A stretch of DNA of 64,000 nt from the NCBI GenBank assembly GCA_963971575.1, contig OZ020622.1, forward strand, positions 37,571,741 to 37,635,740, in the 5' to 3' direction. Origin of the DNA: Liopterus haemorrhoidalis (taxonomy: Eukaryota; Arthropoda; Insecta; Coleoptera; Dytiscidae). Position 1 is the stretch's first letter. Every line of letters begins with the position of its first letter. Below the pieces are notes generated by a model, which was not told the origin of the DNA, made no database searches, and saw only the letters and a list, made by a program, of their open reading frames with translations. Positions 1-11,439 of this stretch are shown here, in pieces. Made by a program: the position numbers and the translations under genes.

Positions 1-292
1 ATTCTACAAATGTAGACGATCGATTTTTAATTTATTATATTGTTCGAGGTCATTATAAGAATTAATTTTATCCTTTTCAAGTTGAAATTAAATATTTTTA
101 TTTAGCATTTAATTTTCGAACAAATTTCAAAATACAAATAATTTAATTAGAGACTAATGACCGTATTCATAAACATTCAACTTTTATAGGTTATGTAAAG
201 TTAGAGTGATTTTAATTAAAATAAAGTTTAATTCTATAAAAACAATTTATACATGTTTACCGAATTAAATTTTATATTAAAATATATAAAAT

Positions 293-524
293 ATGGAAGA
301 TCCAGGCCCCAGTACTTCGAAACATTATCGAAAATATTGTTCAGTACCGATGTGCACAATTAGTTCAACTAGAAATCCAAAAAAAACAATTTATATCATT
401 ACCTGATGGCGAAAAACAACAGAAAAGGCGAAATTTGTGGCGAAATAAAACCGATATTTCAGAAAAAAGTAAACTTTATGTTGTGTGCATAAATGCATCA
501 ATGTTGGGTAAATTATCACTCTGA
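293..524 (+). pseudogene. THAP zinc-finger domain remnant, frameshifted
   Basis: An ATG at 293 opens a frame with the C-x4-C start of a THAP-like DNA-binding domain (Cys in KYCSVPMCTISS). The frame is broken in an A-run at about 379-386. A one-base shift restores a THAP-like stretch (FISLPDGEKQQKRRNLW) followed by a cysteine near SKLYVVC and a stop at 522-524. THAP domains occur in insect DNA transposases (P, ISL2EU/THAP-DDE_4) and in host proteins. No catalytic domain follows, so it is probably a transposon exon remnant. A decayed host exon is possible. Confidence 0.45.
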
Positions 525-910
525 GCCCTAACAAAATCTTTATCTGCCATTTTAATAATAAATGCGTGAAAAATTGTTTTAAAACAAATACAAAACTCTC
601 GAACAATACAATATACACACGTGTAAAGATTATGTTGTAGCTGTATGTGTGACGTGAAACCCCTATCGTTTGACGTCATACTCAGTCGTTTTTACTCGGC
701 AACCTTCGCGGCGTGGTCGGCTTATTTCAAATTTACAATATTTTAATTAAAAAAATTGGCTATAATATTAATTAAAATGTGATTTTTGTTTTGTTAGGTG
801 ACATAACTAACATTAACATATCAAAATAATGTAGTTTTAAGGAAATACAAATTTTATTCGTATCCCCTATTGTTATTACTTGTTACCAATGAAGTGATCT
901 AGTGAAATAT
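525..910. other. AT-rich spacer, nothing recognised
   Basis: No coding signal. A slightly GC-richer patch at about 648-722 could be a transposon end or promoter but has no partner that I can find. Confidence 0.4.
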
Positions 911-1336
911 AAAAAAATTGATGTGAAGTGTGAATTTTCACACATTTCAGGGTTTTGCAGGTATTTAGTAAGTGGATGATGATTATTTGGGATGCCAAAA
1001 CAAATTTTATGTCAAAATATTTTTTTATGAATAATAATTCGAATGCCTATTACCATTATTTAAGTTTCTAAAGATGTGCAGTATTTTTTTAATATATCAA
1101 GGTTCATTAAGATTTTGAAAATTGCGCCTATGGCTTCCATTGGTTGTTTTTAGTCATAGCTCCTCCCCTTTGATTTCGTGTACATTCTGTACACGAAACT
1201 CATTCGTGTACACTGGTTATTCAATTTACGCTTTTAAACATTAAATGCAACAATTGCCAAAATATAACTAGAATTTTGAAAAAATAATTTAAACAATATA
1301 AAAACGCAAAAAAAAAAAATAAAAAATAATATTGTC

Positions 1337-1405
1337 TCGTCTCTTAGGATTCGAACTCAAATTCTCGGTCAGAATGCAAGTATCTTAGCCACTGCACCAA
1401 GAAAT
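1337..1405 (-). repeat. tRNA-like module in family-A Helentron-like copy
   Basis: On the minus strand there is an A-box-like TGGTGCAGTGGC and a B-box GAGTTCGAATCC at tRNA-like spacing. The module is flanked by poly-A/T. It is probably a tRNA-derived insertion rather than a functional tRNA, because no clean acceptor stem is visible. Confidence 0.5.
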
Positions 1406-2039
1406 ACGTTACTATTTAGCGTCTATATAACTAAATAACTATAACATTATTAGCTAAAAAACACAAAAAATGCTTTTTTTTCCAAAAACATAATCTGATC
1501 AAAAATTCCTGTTGTACTATTCCGGTTCACACCAATGTACATTACTTAGAATTTTTTCAGATTTTTAGTTTAAACCATCTGGGCTACAGGGTGTGGGACA
1601 AAATTTTTTTTGCACAATTTTGGCAGAAATCACTTCAAACTAATTTATTTTGCAAAAATAAAAATTTGATCGTTAATCCACGTACCAAGGGCTTTCATTT
1701 GATACCCTACTCAGAATTTAAAAAAAAAATTTTTTTTTTTCGATGAGCACATATTTGTTTATATTTTTAGGGGGATATGTTTTTTAGATATTTAAGTATT
1801 TTTCCTATGTGCGGGAGTTATTAGTTATTGCTTTTATAGCAACTTTTGTTCAATGAATTTTTTCGAAATATTTTTCTGTTGTGAAATATTCACAAAAATC
1901 TTAAAATAGATACGAGTAAACTCCCATTTTTAGTCAACTGATTTTAAGCAAAAGTTGATCAACTCGTGCCATTGATGGCAGAAGCTTAAATATAAAGTTT
2001 CATAAAAATCCTTTCAGCCGAATTTGCTCTACACGTGTA

Positions 2040-2198
<159 letters not shown>

Positions 2199-2251
2199 GA
2201 CAAAATGACGGTATAAGGGTTTTTTGGTCATACCTACAAAACCCTAAAAAA

Positions 2252-2896
2252 GTGTTGATAATTAAGCAAGTTATAGTTGAAAGTCATTCACCACCTTTCC
2301 CCTAAATTTTATTACTATTCCTCTTTTATTCTCCGAGATACAGTATAATTGAATAAAATAATCCAATTGAAATTGTGTTTAGCAAAGATATACGATGAAT
2401 ATATTATAAAACACTATTATAAAATGTGATAAACACAACATAACAACTCTTTATTAAACAATTATGTATGTATAATACTAACATCAAACATAAGTAATTA
2501 TTTAACAGAGCTTAGCTACATAAACACATCACGGCATATTTCCGCCATTCTGTAATTATGTATTAATAATTAGCATGGTCGCCGTGAAAGTTCTCTGTGC
2601 GCCACCTGACGGCCCCCAGGGGCGAGAGGGGCTCTAGTCCAGGCGCCTGTAATCTCCGCAATGGGATGGGTTAGCGTTAATGAGTGGGAGAGAGATGCAC
2701 AGATTGGGGAACTTATGAGTACGAGTGAGAAGGGGATTTTTGCATAATCAGTTAGATGTTGTATTAAAATGAGCAAAAACTAAGATGGAGTTTATAAAAA
2801 AAAGATATGTTAATGAGGAATTAATATATGTGTTATTTATTATTTTATTGATATTACTGCGTTGAAAATAAGTTCAGAATTATTATGATTTTTTTT
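2252..2896. other. Unassigned spacer with a GC-richer block
   Basis: Mostly AT-rich. The block at 2576-2720 (containing GGCCCCCAGGGGCGAGAGG) is GC-rich and resembles the body of a short interspersed repeat, but I could not find a second copy in this window. Confidence 0.35.
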
Positions 2897-2989
2897 ATAA
2901 AAGCCTACTTTTTGGAAAAAGCCCACGACAAAATAGAAAGGAGAGATATGTGGACGGCTCTAGAAAGGAAGGGTGTAGAAAAAGAACTC
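2897..2989 (+). pseudogene. LINE reverse-transcriptase motif fragment
   Basis: Thirty-one codons read as the region around RT motif A of RTE/R1-type LINEs (YFLEKAHDKIERRDMWTALE, then RKGVEKEL). The usual Asp before the LEKA block is missing. Sequence on both sides is unrelated, so this is a small isolated fragment. Confidence 0.5.
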
Positions 2990-3439
2990 TCTGTTTTTTT
3001 AGCTCCCGTTTGGAGCATAGGGCGCGTAGCTACGCATTTATTTAGCAAATAGAATAGTAGTTGGTTGGGTATACCAGCGCACTTCATATCAGGGGTATGA
3101 AACTCATATACACGGCCTTGAAACGGTTTTAAGTTATATTCCATCCACCGACAGCGCTAAAAGCGTTTTTAACCAACATTTTGAGAACACGTCATTATCG
3201 GCAATTTTCGGCAATTGTTTTTGACGTTGTAACGATAGGTGACAGTAAATTGTGATTGTGACAGTGATGAATTTTATAAGAAATTTTAAATATTAGCACC
3301 ACATTTTTTATTTTCAAATGGTGTAGTGTAATTAATAATATTTTAAATTGTTAATGCAAAAGAAATATGAATAGTGTAATAAAAAAATGGCACAGACTAA
3401 ATTTAATATGTACAATAAAAGTAAATATAAAAGTTAATA
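2990..3439. other. No gene recognised
   Basis: AT-rich sequence with no coding signal. A GC-richer patch lies at about 3000-3180. No terminal repeats could be paired. Confidence 0.4.
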
Positions 3440-3442
3440 TAA

Positions 3443-3919
3443 TCTGTCTCAATTTGTAATACGAAACTAAATCTGGTTACTTTGGTGACTGTTGTGGTGT
3501 AAATAGACTTTTTTGAAACCATGTAAACTTGTAAATATGGCTTTTACTTTTTTGCTGAAGTTTCATTATACTGAGGTTATATTCACTCAAAAACTACATG
3601 TCAGATACCAAATAGACATGTCAAATTTGTGATTGACATGTCAAATATTTTGAATTATATACAAATATTTATTTCATCTTATTTCGCTTATTCATATTTT
3701 CTGTTCTGGTTGTATAAAATATATTTCAAATACTTGTCAATTTGTGTTTTATACAATTTCTGTTAGTAAGTTGACATATACGTAATTTAATGTCAATTAT
3801 GAATTGTCAAATATTTTGAAAGGTGTTACTTCAGAATTACCACCCTAAGATGATATTTTAAATATACAACATAAAAAATGAAGTTTCCCTGTTAGTTTCG
3901 TATTACAAAATGAGACAGA
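3443..3919. mobile_element. Harbinger-type MITE with TAA target duplication
   Basis: Terminal inverted repeats begin TCTGTCTCAATTTGTAATAC and end with the near reverse complement TTACAAAATGAGACAGA. The flanks at 3440-3442 and 3920-3922 are both TAA. A 3-bp TWA duplication is the PIF/Harbinger signature. The 477-bp element has no ORF. A shorter relative with the same ends lies at 59942-60118. Confidence 0.65.
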
Positions 3920-3922
3920 TAA

Positions 3923-4344
3923 TAATAAATACTTGTTTATTTATTTCATATGCTTGCTTGCAAATAAAATAATAAAACTTAATGCTTACTGAAGTATTAA
4001 CTTTTAACAATTGTAATTAATTTTAATTTTAGGAAATTAATTAGGAGAGTTGTAAATAAATTAATCATAATTTTCGGTTCAAGGCAATCTTTAATTTTCT
4101 ACCAAAATTACATTTTATTTTTCAATTTTGGTAGAAAATTAATGATCGCGCGATTAATAGCAATTTAAAATATAAAAATATATTTGTGTGCACTGCGGGT
4201 TGCATACTATCTAATTTTAGTTCATATTACAACCACGAATGTCGCAACTATCGCTGTCCAAACCCGTAACGTGGGAGTCCGCTATCTTCCTTGTTTTATA
4301 ATTTGTGCTTCATATCTTCGTTTTCCTTTCATTTTAGTTGGTGT
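3923..4344. other. No gene recognised
   Basis: AT-rich. It includes a short inverted repeat near 4096-4142 (TCTACCAAAATTACA facing its complement). No coding content. Confidence 0.4.
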
Positions 4345-4352
4345 TCCTAACA

Positions 4353-5031
4353 TAAGGTGACCATTTTTGTCAAATATAAAACCAGGACATTTAAAATAGC
4401 TCAAGTACAGGCGCGTGCAATAGGAGAGGGGTCCTTGGGTCTTGACCCCCCCCCCCCCAGGAACTATAAAATCATATACTTAATAAAAACTAAGCTACTG
4501 AAAATAAAATCATCTCTTTTAGCGATAAAAAACAAATCATAGTCAAAATGTAATTAACATATAAGACCACCCCTCCCCGTAAAGAGGCAATAATAAATCT
4601 TATATTATTTATCGGATATTTTTTAGAAATAGACCCCCCCTCAGTTAATTTTTCTAGGAGCGCGCCTACTCAGTCAGCATGAAGAAAATTGGCTATCGTA
4701 GAATATATATTAAAAAAATATTGCAGAGTAAGCTTAGTTTTTTTGCCTTTAAGTGAAAAAATAAAATGTACTACTTTTATTTATATTGTAGATTAAAAAG
4801 GTACATTTGAAAAGGCCGCTACACTGCTGAGCCGTATTTTGTGGTTAAATTTACGCGCGTACTGAAAGATGGAACGATTACTCGATCTTTATTTATAATT
4901 TTTGTATAACAAAATTTATAATTTTTGATTTTGTGTCCCTAAACTGTACTGGTTATATTTCACGACTAACCAGTACCAATGAGCAAAAAAACAGTACAGT
5001 ACTGGTAAATCCAGTACGAATGGTCACCTTA
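4353..5031. mobile_element. Non-autonomous hAT element
   Basis: Ends are TAAGGTGACCATT and its complement AATGGTCACCTTA (one mismatch). Both sides carry the identical 8-bp duplication TCCTAACA (4345-4352 and 5032-5039), which is diagnostic of hAT insertion. No transposase. A second, weaker hAT-like unit sits inside at 4408-4668. Confidence 0.75.
4408..4668. mobile_element. Possible nested hAT-like MITE
   Basis: Starts CAGGCGCG and ends CGCGCCTA, with C-rich subterminal tracts on both sides. Flanking octamers match poorly, so the boundaries are tentative. Confidence 0.4.
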
Positions 5032-5044
5032 TCCTAACATCATT

Positions 5045-5104
5045 TTCAGGTATTTTTTTCCACGGTCCCTCTCCACTTTTGTCTATCCTTGGCTTCTCTT
5101 TTAA
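5045..5104 (-). pseudogene. LINE ORF C-terminal end, split by piggyBac-like element
   Basis: Minus-strand codons give KREAKDRQKWRGTVEK and a stop, resembling the basic C-terminal tail of RTE-like LINE proteins. The upstream half lies at 6336-6520. The two are separated only by the TTAA-flanked element and are in the same frame if one TTAA is kept. Confidence 0.6.
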
Positions 5105-6335
5105 CCCATTTAAACCTACCGTTCTTTTAAAAGGATTTTAAAAAATCGCGCTAAATTAATTATTAAAAACAAATAATTTGAGGCGTAATATGTTATGATC
5201 ACTGTGTTTATGAAACATCATTTATAGCAAGTTTCAAACAATTCTTCTCATTTTTGTAAATTTTATTGGCGTTTCAATCGCTTACGTTTTATGAGCATTG
5301 ACAATGGCTAATTCTAGGAAAGTTATTTTATTATTATTCTTAAATTTTAAAATTATATAATACATTTTATGTTAGACTGTATATTTTTTATACTCATAAC
5401 CTCAAAAACTTAAATTTTGTTGAAACCGGCAAACGATATTCAATTAATAAAGCCACCGTCCTTTTAAAAGGACGGTAGGATTATGTCCTACCATATTTTA
5501 TTTATGAAGTTTTTGATACATTACTGAAATTTATGTTATTTAACTTTATTTACTCAAAGTAACTGAAAAATAAAACAACTCATTATCGTAACACGGCCGT
5601 CCTGCTCCTGCCACGTCTTCGCGGCATCTTCAGAATTTAATAACTGCAAAATAAAACAAAGTAAACGAAAACATAATGTTAGTTTTGTCCGTCTCCTTGA
5701 GGTTCCTGACCATCCAGAGTTTCACTGAACTCCTTGAGGTCCTTGAACATTCAGCGTCGAACAAAACAAACACATCTCCTTGAGGTCCCTGACCATCCAT
5801 AATCAACAAGACAAACACGACCATTTTAGGTCCAACAACCTCTTGAGGTCCTTGACCATCCAGAGTTCCTCTGAACTCCTTGAGGTCCCTGACCATCTAG
5901 AGTCAAACAAAACAAACACAACTCTTTGAGTTCCCTGACCATCCATTTATTTTGCTCAAATACGTTACGCTGTTTGCAACAAAAAAGCTAATTTTGTTTG
6001 TAAAAAATGTACCTAATGTAGGTTTACATCCTAAAAATTGTTTTTTGGTCTATCATACAAGCAAATGATTTTATAGTTTAGTTTATATTAGAGTTTATAA
6101 AATAATTTTGAAATAATTTTGGAATTAATAAAGCATTTAAATAAATAGGTTGTTATTATTCTTATAGTAGTATATAGTCCTACCGTCCTTTAAAAAGTAC
6201 AGCATGTTATGGCTATTCTGATCAGTAAAAAAAAAATATATAATCATTTTCATGCATATTTATACACAATTAACTAAATTTTTACAAAAAAACAATTTTT
6301 TTTTTTTTTCAAAAAAAGTTTCAGGTTTAAATGGG
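5105..6335. mobile_element. piggyBac-like non-autonomous element
   Basis: Terminal repeats are CCCATTTAAACCT and AGGTTTAAATGGG, flanked on both sides by TTAA (5101-5104, 6336-6339). TTAA plus CCC...GGG ends is the piggyBac signature. Subterminal CCTACCGTCCTTTTAAAAGG motifs recur at 5453-5480 and 6180. No transposase ORF in its 1231 bp. It carries an internal minisatellite (5690-5955). Confidence 0.75.
5690..5955. repeat. Internal minisatellite of the piggyBac-like element
   Basis: Degenerate tandem units contain TCCTTGAGGTCCCTGACCAT, spaced roughly 50-65 bases. The 88-residue minus-strand ORF across it is an artefact. Confidence 0.7.
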
Positions 6336-6520
6336 TTAATTTCTTTGCAGGTCATTCCAATTTCGGCATGTTCCATTTTAACGCTTCTATTCCATGAGTC
6401 TGTCGGTCTTACAATTTTCCGTTTCCCCTTTGGGTTATATTCTACAGCTTGTCTTGCTTTGTTTTCCGTGGAGAAAATAACTAATACGAGGAATAAAGTG
6501 CTTATATGACGGTACGAAGA
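6336..6520 (-). pseudogene. LINE ORF C-terminal region, 5' part
   Basis: Minus-strand frame ...EYNPKGKRKIVRPTDSW... matches the usual G-K-R-K-x-G-R-P tail of LINE ORF2 proteins. It runs without a frame change into the piggyBac-like TTAA and resumes at 5104. Function is lost: only the tail is present. Confidence 0.6.
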
Positions 6521-6594
6521 ATTATTTACGCACAAGAAAGGTCAGACCTGTTATTTTCGTACATTGTCATTGTCAGATATTCAGTAGATAAATT

Positions 6595-6690
6595 ATCAAA
6601 AATTTTATACTACACCGTTGATAAAAACTGTGGTGAATCTTGTAAAATGATTCATTTCCTTTTGAGTTCTATAGATTCCAAGTAAAAACA
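6595..6690 (+). repeat. Copy 1 of a ~95-bp direct repeat
   Basis: Diverged direct repeat of 9694-9790. Both share the pattern ATTTTATACTA, then GATAAAAA and TGTGGTGAA. The two copies bracket a mariner and a DDE_3-type element. Confidence 0.6.
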
Positions 6691-6868
6691 TATTACAAGG
6701 GTTACCTTTTATGTTTTTACAAACGACCACTAGAAGGCAATATTGAAATGTGTCTTTACTAGATTCGTAAAATTTGTTGATTTGTTATTGTGATATCAGA
6801 GGCAGCTTATTAATTGACCGAGAGGTTTGTTGACAGTGAGCGTTCAAAAATAAACAAGTTTGTGAAAA

Positions 6869-8322
6869 AATGGATATTACTCGTGAAGGTTTTCGTTGGA
6901 TGATTTTTTATGATTTTAGTCTACCCTAAGGCCTACCTCAACAATAATGCATAGATTCGCTTCGATCAACTTTCGGTAATGAAGTACCATCAGAAAAGAC
7001 TATTTACAATTGGTTAGCAGAATTTTGTCGTGGTCGTGCGTCCGTCAATGATGAATCTCGTGAAGGTCGACCAAAATCGGTTGTGATTAAAAAACATCGA
7101 TGCTGTGCGCAAAATGATTGAAAAAGATCGGCATGTGACTCACCGTGAGATAGAGGCATCCTTTGTCATATCGTAGACTGCAATCAGTGATGGGCGCGTA
7201 AGTTACATGATGTAAGTTACCTCATTGTTGACGCGTAAACAATTGATGTAAAGTAAACACAAAAACTCTTGTAAACAATGTAAACAACGTAAACAATGTA
7301 AACAGTGATTTAGACATGCGCACTTGTTTTGAATTACAGAACCTCATTATCAATACATTTTTATGAATAATAAAATTTTAATGAAACGATTTTAAATTAA
7401 AAAGTAAGTATAGGTATAAAATTAGGACAAGATATACATATTAATAAAAATCGAATTTGCATCATTATACAGGTGTTACATACAAATTAGTAAATATGAA
7501 TATGAAAAATAAAAAACTTTTTTCTTTAAAAAATTCAGTCTAATTTTTTTAATAACAAAATACATTAAATTTCACCATTAAGAAAATCATCCAATATTTT
7601 TTAATAACGAAAAGATTCATTGCAAATTTTGCATAACGCCCATATTTTCTTTCATTTTCTTTAATTAAAACAAAACCTAGTTCTTCAGAACTATTCCTTC
7701 GATTTCTTCCCACCATTTTTTTAATAAATTTATTGTTTTGAACTGAATATACTTGTTCATTAACTCTCTATTATTCGTATTAAATAACTAAAACTAACCT
7801 CATTATTTGACAGTTTATAAAGTTTACATTGTTGACAAGTTTGCCAATTGTTTACATAAGTTTACACGTAAACGTAAACAATTAAAGTTTACGCCCATGA
7901 CTGACTGCAATATCTTCGATTTTGCATGAACATTTAGCTGTGAAAAAGATCTGTTCCCGATGGATTCTCCATAATTTGACCGAATCTCAAAAAGGCTCGT
8001 GTTGATTGGTGTAGCAGAAGTCATCGACAAAATCAGGAAAAACAACTAAAAACGTCTTTATCATGACAATGCAAGCTCCCACACAGCACGTCAAATAATT
8101 AATTATTTGAAGGAGAAAAACATCGAATTAATGTCTCATTGCCCGCATTCACTTGATTTATATCCTAACGACTTTATTTTGTTCCCCAATGTCAAACAAA
8201 AATACGTGGACAGCGATTTTCATCACCACAAAAATCCACAAGAAGCCTTCGAAAACCATGTTTTTGAGATACCAACTTCAGAGTCAAAGAAATGTTTCGA
8301 GAATTGGTTTGAACGCATGTAA
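6869..8322 (+). pseudogene. Mariner transposase pseudogene (lineage 2)
   Basis: The N-terminal helix-turn-helix region is recognisable (SLRSTFGNEVPSEKTIYNW; GRASVNDESREGRPKSVV). It is cut at about 7176 by a hAT MITE and resumes at 7912 with an ILHEHLAVKKICSRW-like stretch. The C-terminal part has IELMSHCPHSLDLYPNDF, where the usual YSPDLAPND is altered. Multiple stops. The D,D34D mariner class is inferred from the related copy at 40105-41404. Confidence 0.75.
7185..7903. mobile_element. hAT MITE inserted in mariner
   Basis: Ends are CAGTGATGGGCG and CGCCCATGACTG. The 8-bp duplication ACTGCAAT is identical at 7177-7184 and 7904-7911. Subterminal GTAAACAATG motifs repeat at both ends. On the minus strand (about 7620-7720) a remnant reads WALCKICNESF, resembling a BED zinc finger, so it derives from an autonomous hAT. 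Confidence 0.85.
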
Positions 8323-8886
8323 AAGTGTATAAATCTTAAAGGTGAAGATTTTGAAAAGCAATAAAACAATTTGTTCCAAATAAAATTTATTCTTTCTTAG
8401 TTTTTGTAAAAACTTTTAAGGTAGCTCTCGTATAGTCGGATCGCTGATAGGTGACTGTTCGTTGCTACAAGTATTGATATACAATACTATATGCTTTCTC
8501 TGTCTATATCATTATAATTATTTGCATTCCCATAGTAACGTATAGTGACGCAAGTTGACAACAAACCTTCCAAATTATTTTAATAAAAAACAAAGCATTA
8601 GAAAGAAACGCCATGATTCGTAGATATCTTTACTAATTAGAGCACGAAAATAAATTCACAGCAGTACTCAAACAAACAAAATTATTAATTTTAAGGTAAT
8701 AATTATAAATAAGAAAAAATTTATACTCCTACGTAAATTTTGGATTATAATTTGTTGTTTAATTAAATTAAATTTTTATATTTCCCTTAAGTACAAAGTA
8801 ATAAAATATTAAGTAAAAATATATTTATTCATATAATATATTGCTACAAGTTGTATTTAAATGTTTATTTTTATTTTTTTTTTAAA

Positions 8887-9465
8887 TTATTCACTGTAAT
8901 GCATGATATCGTCGTCATCTGAACTATCGCTGTCATTTCTTGTATTTATTATTATTGGATTAATATCATCAACAATCCTTTCCCTTTCCCACCATTCATT
9001 TATTAAATTTTCGATTTTTTTTAACAGATTTTGCCCAAGTTTCACAACTAATTTGATCACAGGCTACTTGCCACATTTTCAAAACTTTTTTTTTTTTTTT
9101 TTAATTATTTATTTTACATCGGCCTATTTCTGCAACGAGGCTAATCGCCGATGCCAGGGGGCGAGCTCCTACACCTGGATGAAGGGTGAATGATTGTGAA
9201 ATGAGAGTAATGTAAACATATTATTCTCGCCCGAATAATATCACCGACGGAGAATCGAACCATCAACCACACAATCCAGACTTACCAGTCCAAACTGCTG
9301 CGATTTAGTGCGCTCGACCACTCCGTCGGCTATTTTTTTTTTTTTTCAAAACTTCGTTATCACTATATCCGTTTTGACCAATATGTCTATTATAATAATT
9401 TTTTGTTATACCCCAAATTACTTCAATGGGGTTAAACTGGCAGTGTTTTTTGATTTTAGATTAGT
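8887..9465 (-). pseudogene. DDE_3-type transposase C-terminal remnant
   Basis: Minus-strand frame KIKKHCQFNPIEVIWG contains the N-P-I-E motif, where the Glu is the third catalytic residue of DDE_3 transposases. It continues as a helical region rich in W and E and ends in an acidic Ser/Asp tail (NDSDSSDDDD). The SINE at 9088-9342 interrupts it near codon WQVAC. The catalytic core upstream is missing. Confidence 0.65.
9088..9342 (-). mobile_element. tRNA-derived SINE (copy 1)
   Basis: Minus strand: a tRNA-like head with A-box TGGTCGAGCGCACTAA and B-box GGTTCGATTCTCC, then a body with CATCCAGGTGTAGGAGCTCG and an A-tail. The 12-bp target duplication TTTTCAAAACTT flanks it at 9076-9087 and 9343-9354. 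The second copy is at 40944-41180. The head looks like a class II (Ser/Leu-type) tRNA. Confidence 0.85.
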
Positions 9466-9693
9466 TACTCGTTGGTGCTTTATTAATTATTCTAGAATGG
9501 TATGATGCATTGTGAATTTAATAATTGGCCGCAAGCCATATTTTAATTAATATTTATTACCAAACACTGACAGCTAAGACAAATAACAAAAAACATTTTT
9601 AAAATCGCTGAAAAATGGTAACTAGATTATTATATGAATACACTACTTAATACATACATGTAACAGTAACTTATGAGCAATCCGACTATATTA

Positions 9694-10212
9694 AGAATTT
9701 TATACTAAATCGATGATAAAAATTGTGGTGAACCTTGCGAAATGGTCCATTTCGTTTTAAATTTAATAGATACTTGGTAAAAAGTGATTAGAAACTGTTA
9801 TGTTGAAACACGATATTCACTTTTACGCATTCCTCATAAGTTCAAGTTAAATTAAATAAAATAGTTAGCGTAATGAAAGAGATTTAATATGCAAATTTAA
9901 CACGAATAGAAGCATGTGTTTGAATGGTCAAACAAGTCTTAATTGTCTCATAAATTCAATGGCTTTTTATATTAACTATTAATTCATTAGATAACTACTA
10001 CTGAATTATATTAAAACGTTGCTCAATAACGCGATATTACCGCCGCTTTTATTCATAACTTTACCTTAAAATTGAATATAATTAAAGTTGTACATTATTT
10101 TTAGAAATTAAACTGACAGCAACACAATATCGATTAATTAGATAATTTTACAGCATTTCTTCGATTGTATGTCAAGGTTAGAATCACACATGACAGATTA
10201 GAAATATTTATG
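9694..10212. other. Copy 2 of direct repeat, then unassigned AT-rich sequence
   Basis: 9694-9790 is the diverged partner of 6595-6690. The rest has no recognisable gene or element ends. Confidence 0.45.
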
Positions 10213-10415
10213 TGAAGTGGGAATTTTCACACATTTCAGGGTTTGTTGGTATATAATAAGTGCATTGGCGCAGCCAGGATTTTATCTTGGGTAGGGCCGA
10301 ATCAAATTTCGAGGGCATGCGGACGCGGGCCGCATACGACCCTCAACCTCATTTTTTGTGGCACCTAAAGCGATAATAAAAATCACTTGAGCTTATTTAG
10401 GGGAAAAATATATTT

Positions 10416-11344
10416 AAAAATTGATGTGAAGTGTGAATATTCACACATTTCAGGGTTTCGCAAATATATAATAAGTGAAGGCGGCATGCTGAGTGTGTAG
10501 GACAAATTTTACTTTGTAATAATCACGGCAAAATGAACGATTTTTTTAAAATAATTTATCGTCTGTTAATCATATAATAAGACTGGTTATTAAATTTACG
10601 CACTTAAAAATTAAATGCAACATTTGTCAACATTTTTGACAGAATTTTGACAAAATAATTTCAACATAATAAAAATGCAAAAAAAAACTGAAAAAATAAA
10701 ATTCAATCCGTACTCGAAACCTTTCGTTTCCAGCAAATTTTAGCTTACGACACCAGTGCTCTAACCCATTGCGCTATTAGACGCCTTGCATGTGAGTGTC
10801 TTACATTGGTATAACTTTTGTACTTTGTGAACCAAAAACCACAAAAAAATGCGTTATTTTCCGAAAACATAATCTGATCAAAAATTCCTGTTGTACTATT
10901 TCGGTTCACACCAATATACAATACTTAGAATTTTTTTAGATTTTTAGTTTAAACCATCTGGGCTACAGGGTGTGGGACAAAATGTTTTTTGCACAATTTT
11001 GGCAAAAATCGCATCAAAATAATTTATTTTGCCAAGATAAAAATGTAATCGTTAATCCACGTACTAAGGGCTTTCATTTGATACCCTACACAGAATTTAA
11101 AACAAATATTTTTGTTTTCGATGAGCACATTTTTGTTTATATTTTTAGGGGGATATGTTTTTTAGATGTTTTAGTATTTTTCCTATGTGCGGGTCAAAAG
11201 TTGTATAAGCATGCCAAATTTCAACTCTCTATGTTCAGCCATTTGGCTACAATTTTTACCGAACAGACAGACAGACAGACAGACAGACAGACGACAAAAT
11301 GACGGTATAAGGGTTTTTTGGTCATACCTACAAAACCCTAAAAA
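10416..11344 (-). mobile_element. Helentron-like family A copy
   Basis: 3' hairpin at about 10430-10447, (GACA)n at 11265-11292, and the 5' end AAACCCTAAAAA (reverse) at 11344. The tRNA-like cassette at 10703-10785 differs from the one in the 911-2251 copy. The 110-residue plus-strand ORF here is an artefact of the repeat body. Confidence 0.75.
10703..10785 (-). repeat. tRNA-like module
   Basis: Minus strand: TAGCGCAATGGGTTAGAGC (A-box region) and GGTTTCGAGTAC (diverged B-box). It looks tRNA-like, but no stable acceptor stem is apparent. Confidence 0.5.
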
Positions 11345-11439
11345 TGTAAAATATACTCTCTTCCCCTTTTCTGTTTATGAAAAAATTTCAAGAAACCCTT
11401 CGGGATATTTCCGTCACTGCTTATCATTTTGTACGTAAA

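Larger units (their letters stand above)
6696..8430 (+). mobile_element. mariner element (lineage 2), interrupted by hAT MITE
   Basis: TA-flanked (6694-6695 and 8431-8432). Ends are CAAGGGTTACCTTTTATG on the left and the complement of CGAGAGCTACCTTAAAAG on the right. The transposase is dead: the ATG at 6869 starts MDITREGFRWMIFYDF, then several stops and frameshifts follow. The C-terminal half (8107-8322) keeps the third catalytic region as LYPNDF in place of the usual LAPNDF. Removing the 719-bp hAT leaves a mariner of about 1 kb. Confidence 0.75.
8433..9688 (-). mobile_element. DDE_3-type (Tc1/mariner superfamily) element
   Basis: About 28-bp inverted ends (TAGTCGGATCGCTGATAG on the left) and TA on both sides (8431-8432 and 9689-9690). 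Its left TA is shared with the adjacent mariner, so the two insertions are back to back. It contains the C-terminal transposase remnant (8887-9465), which is split by a SINE. Confidence 0.7.

Noticed and set aside
10970..11302. 110-residue plus-strand ORF
   Set aside because: Runs through the non-coding body of a Helentron-like repeat. The antiparallel equivalents in other copies are broken at different places.
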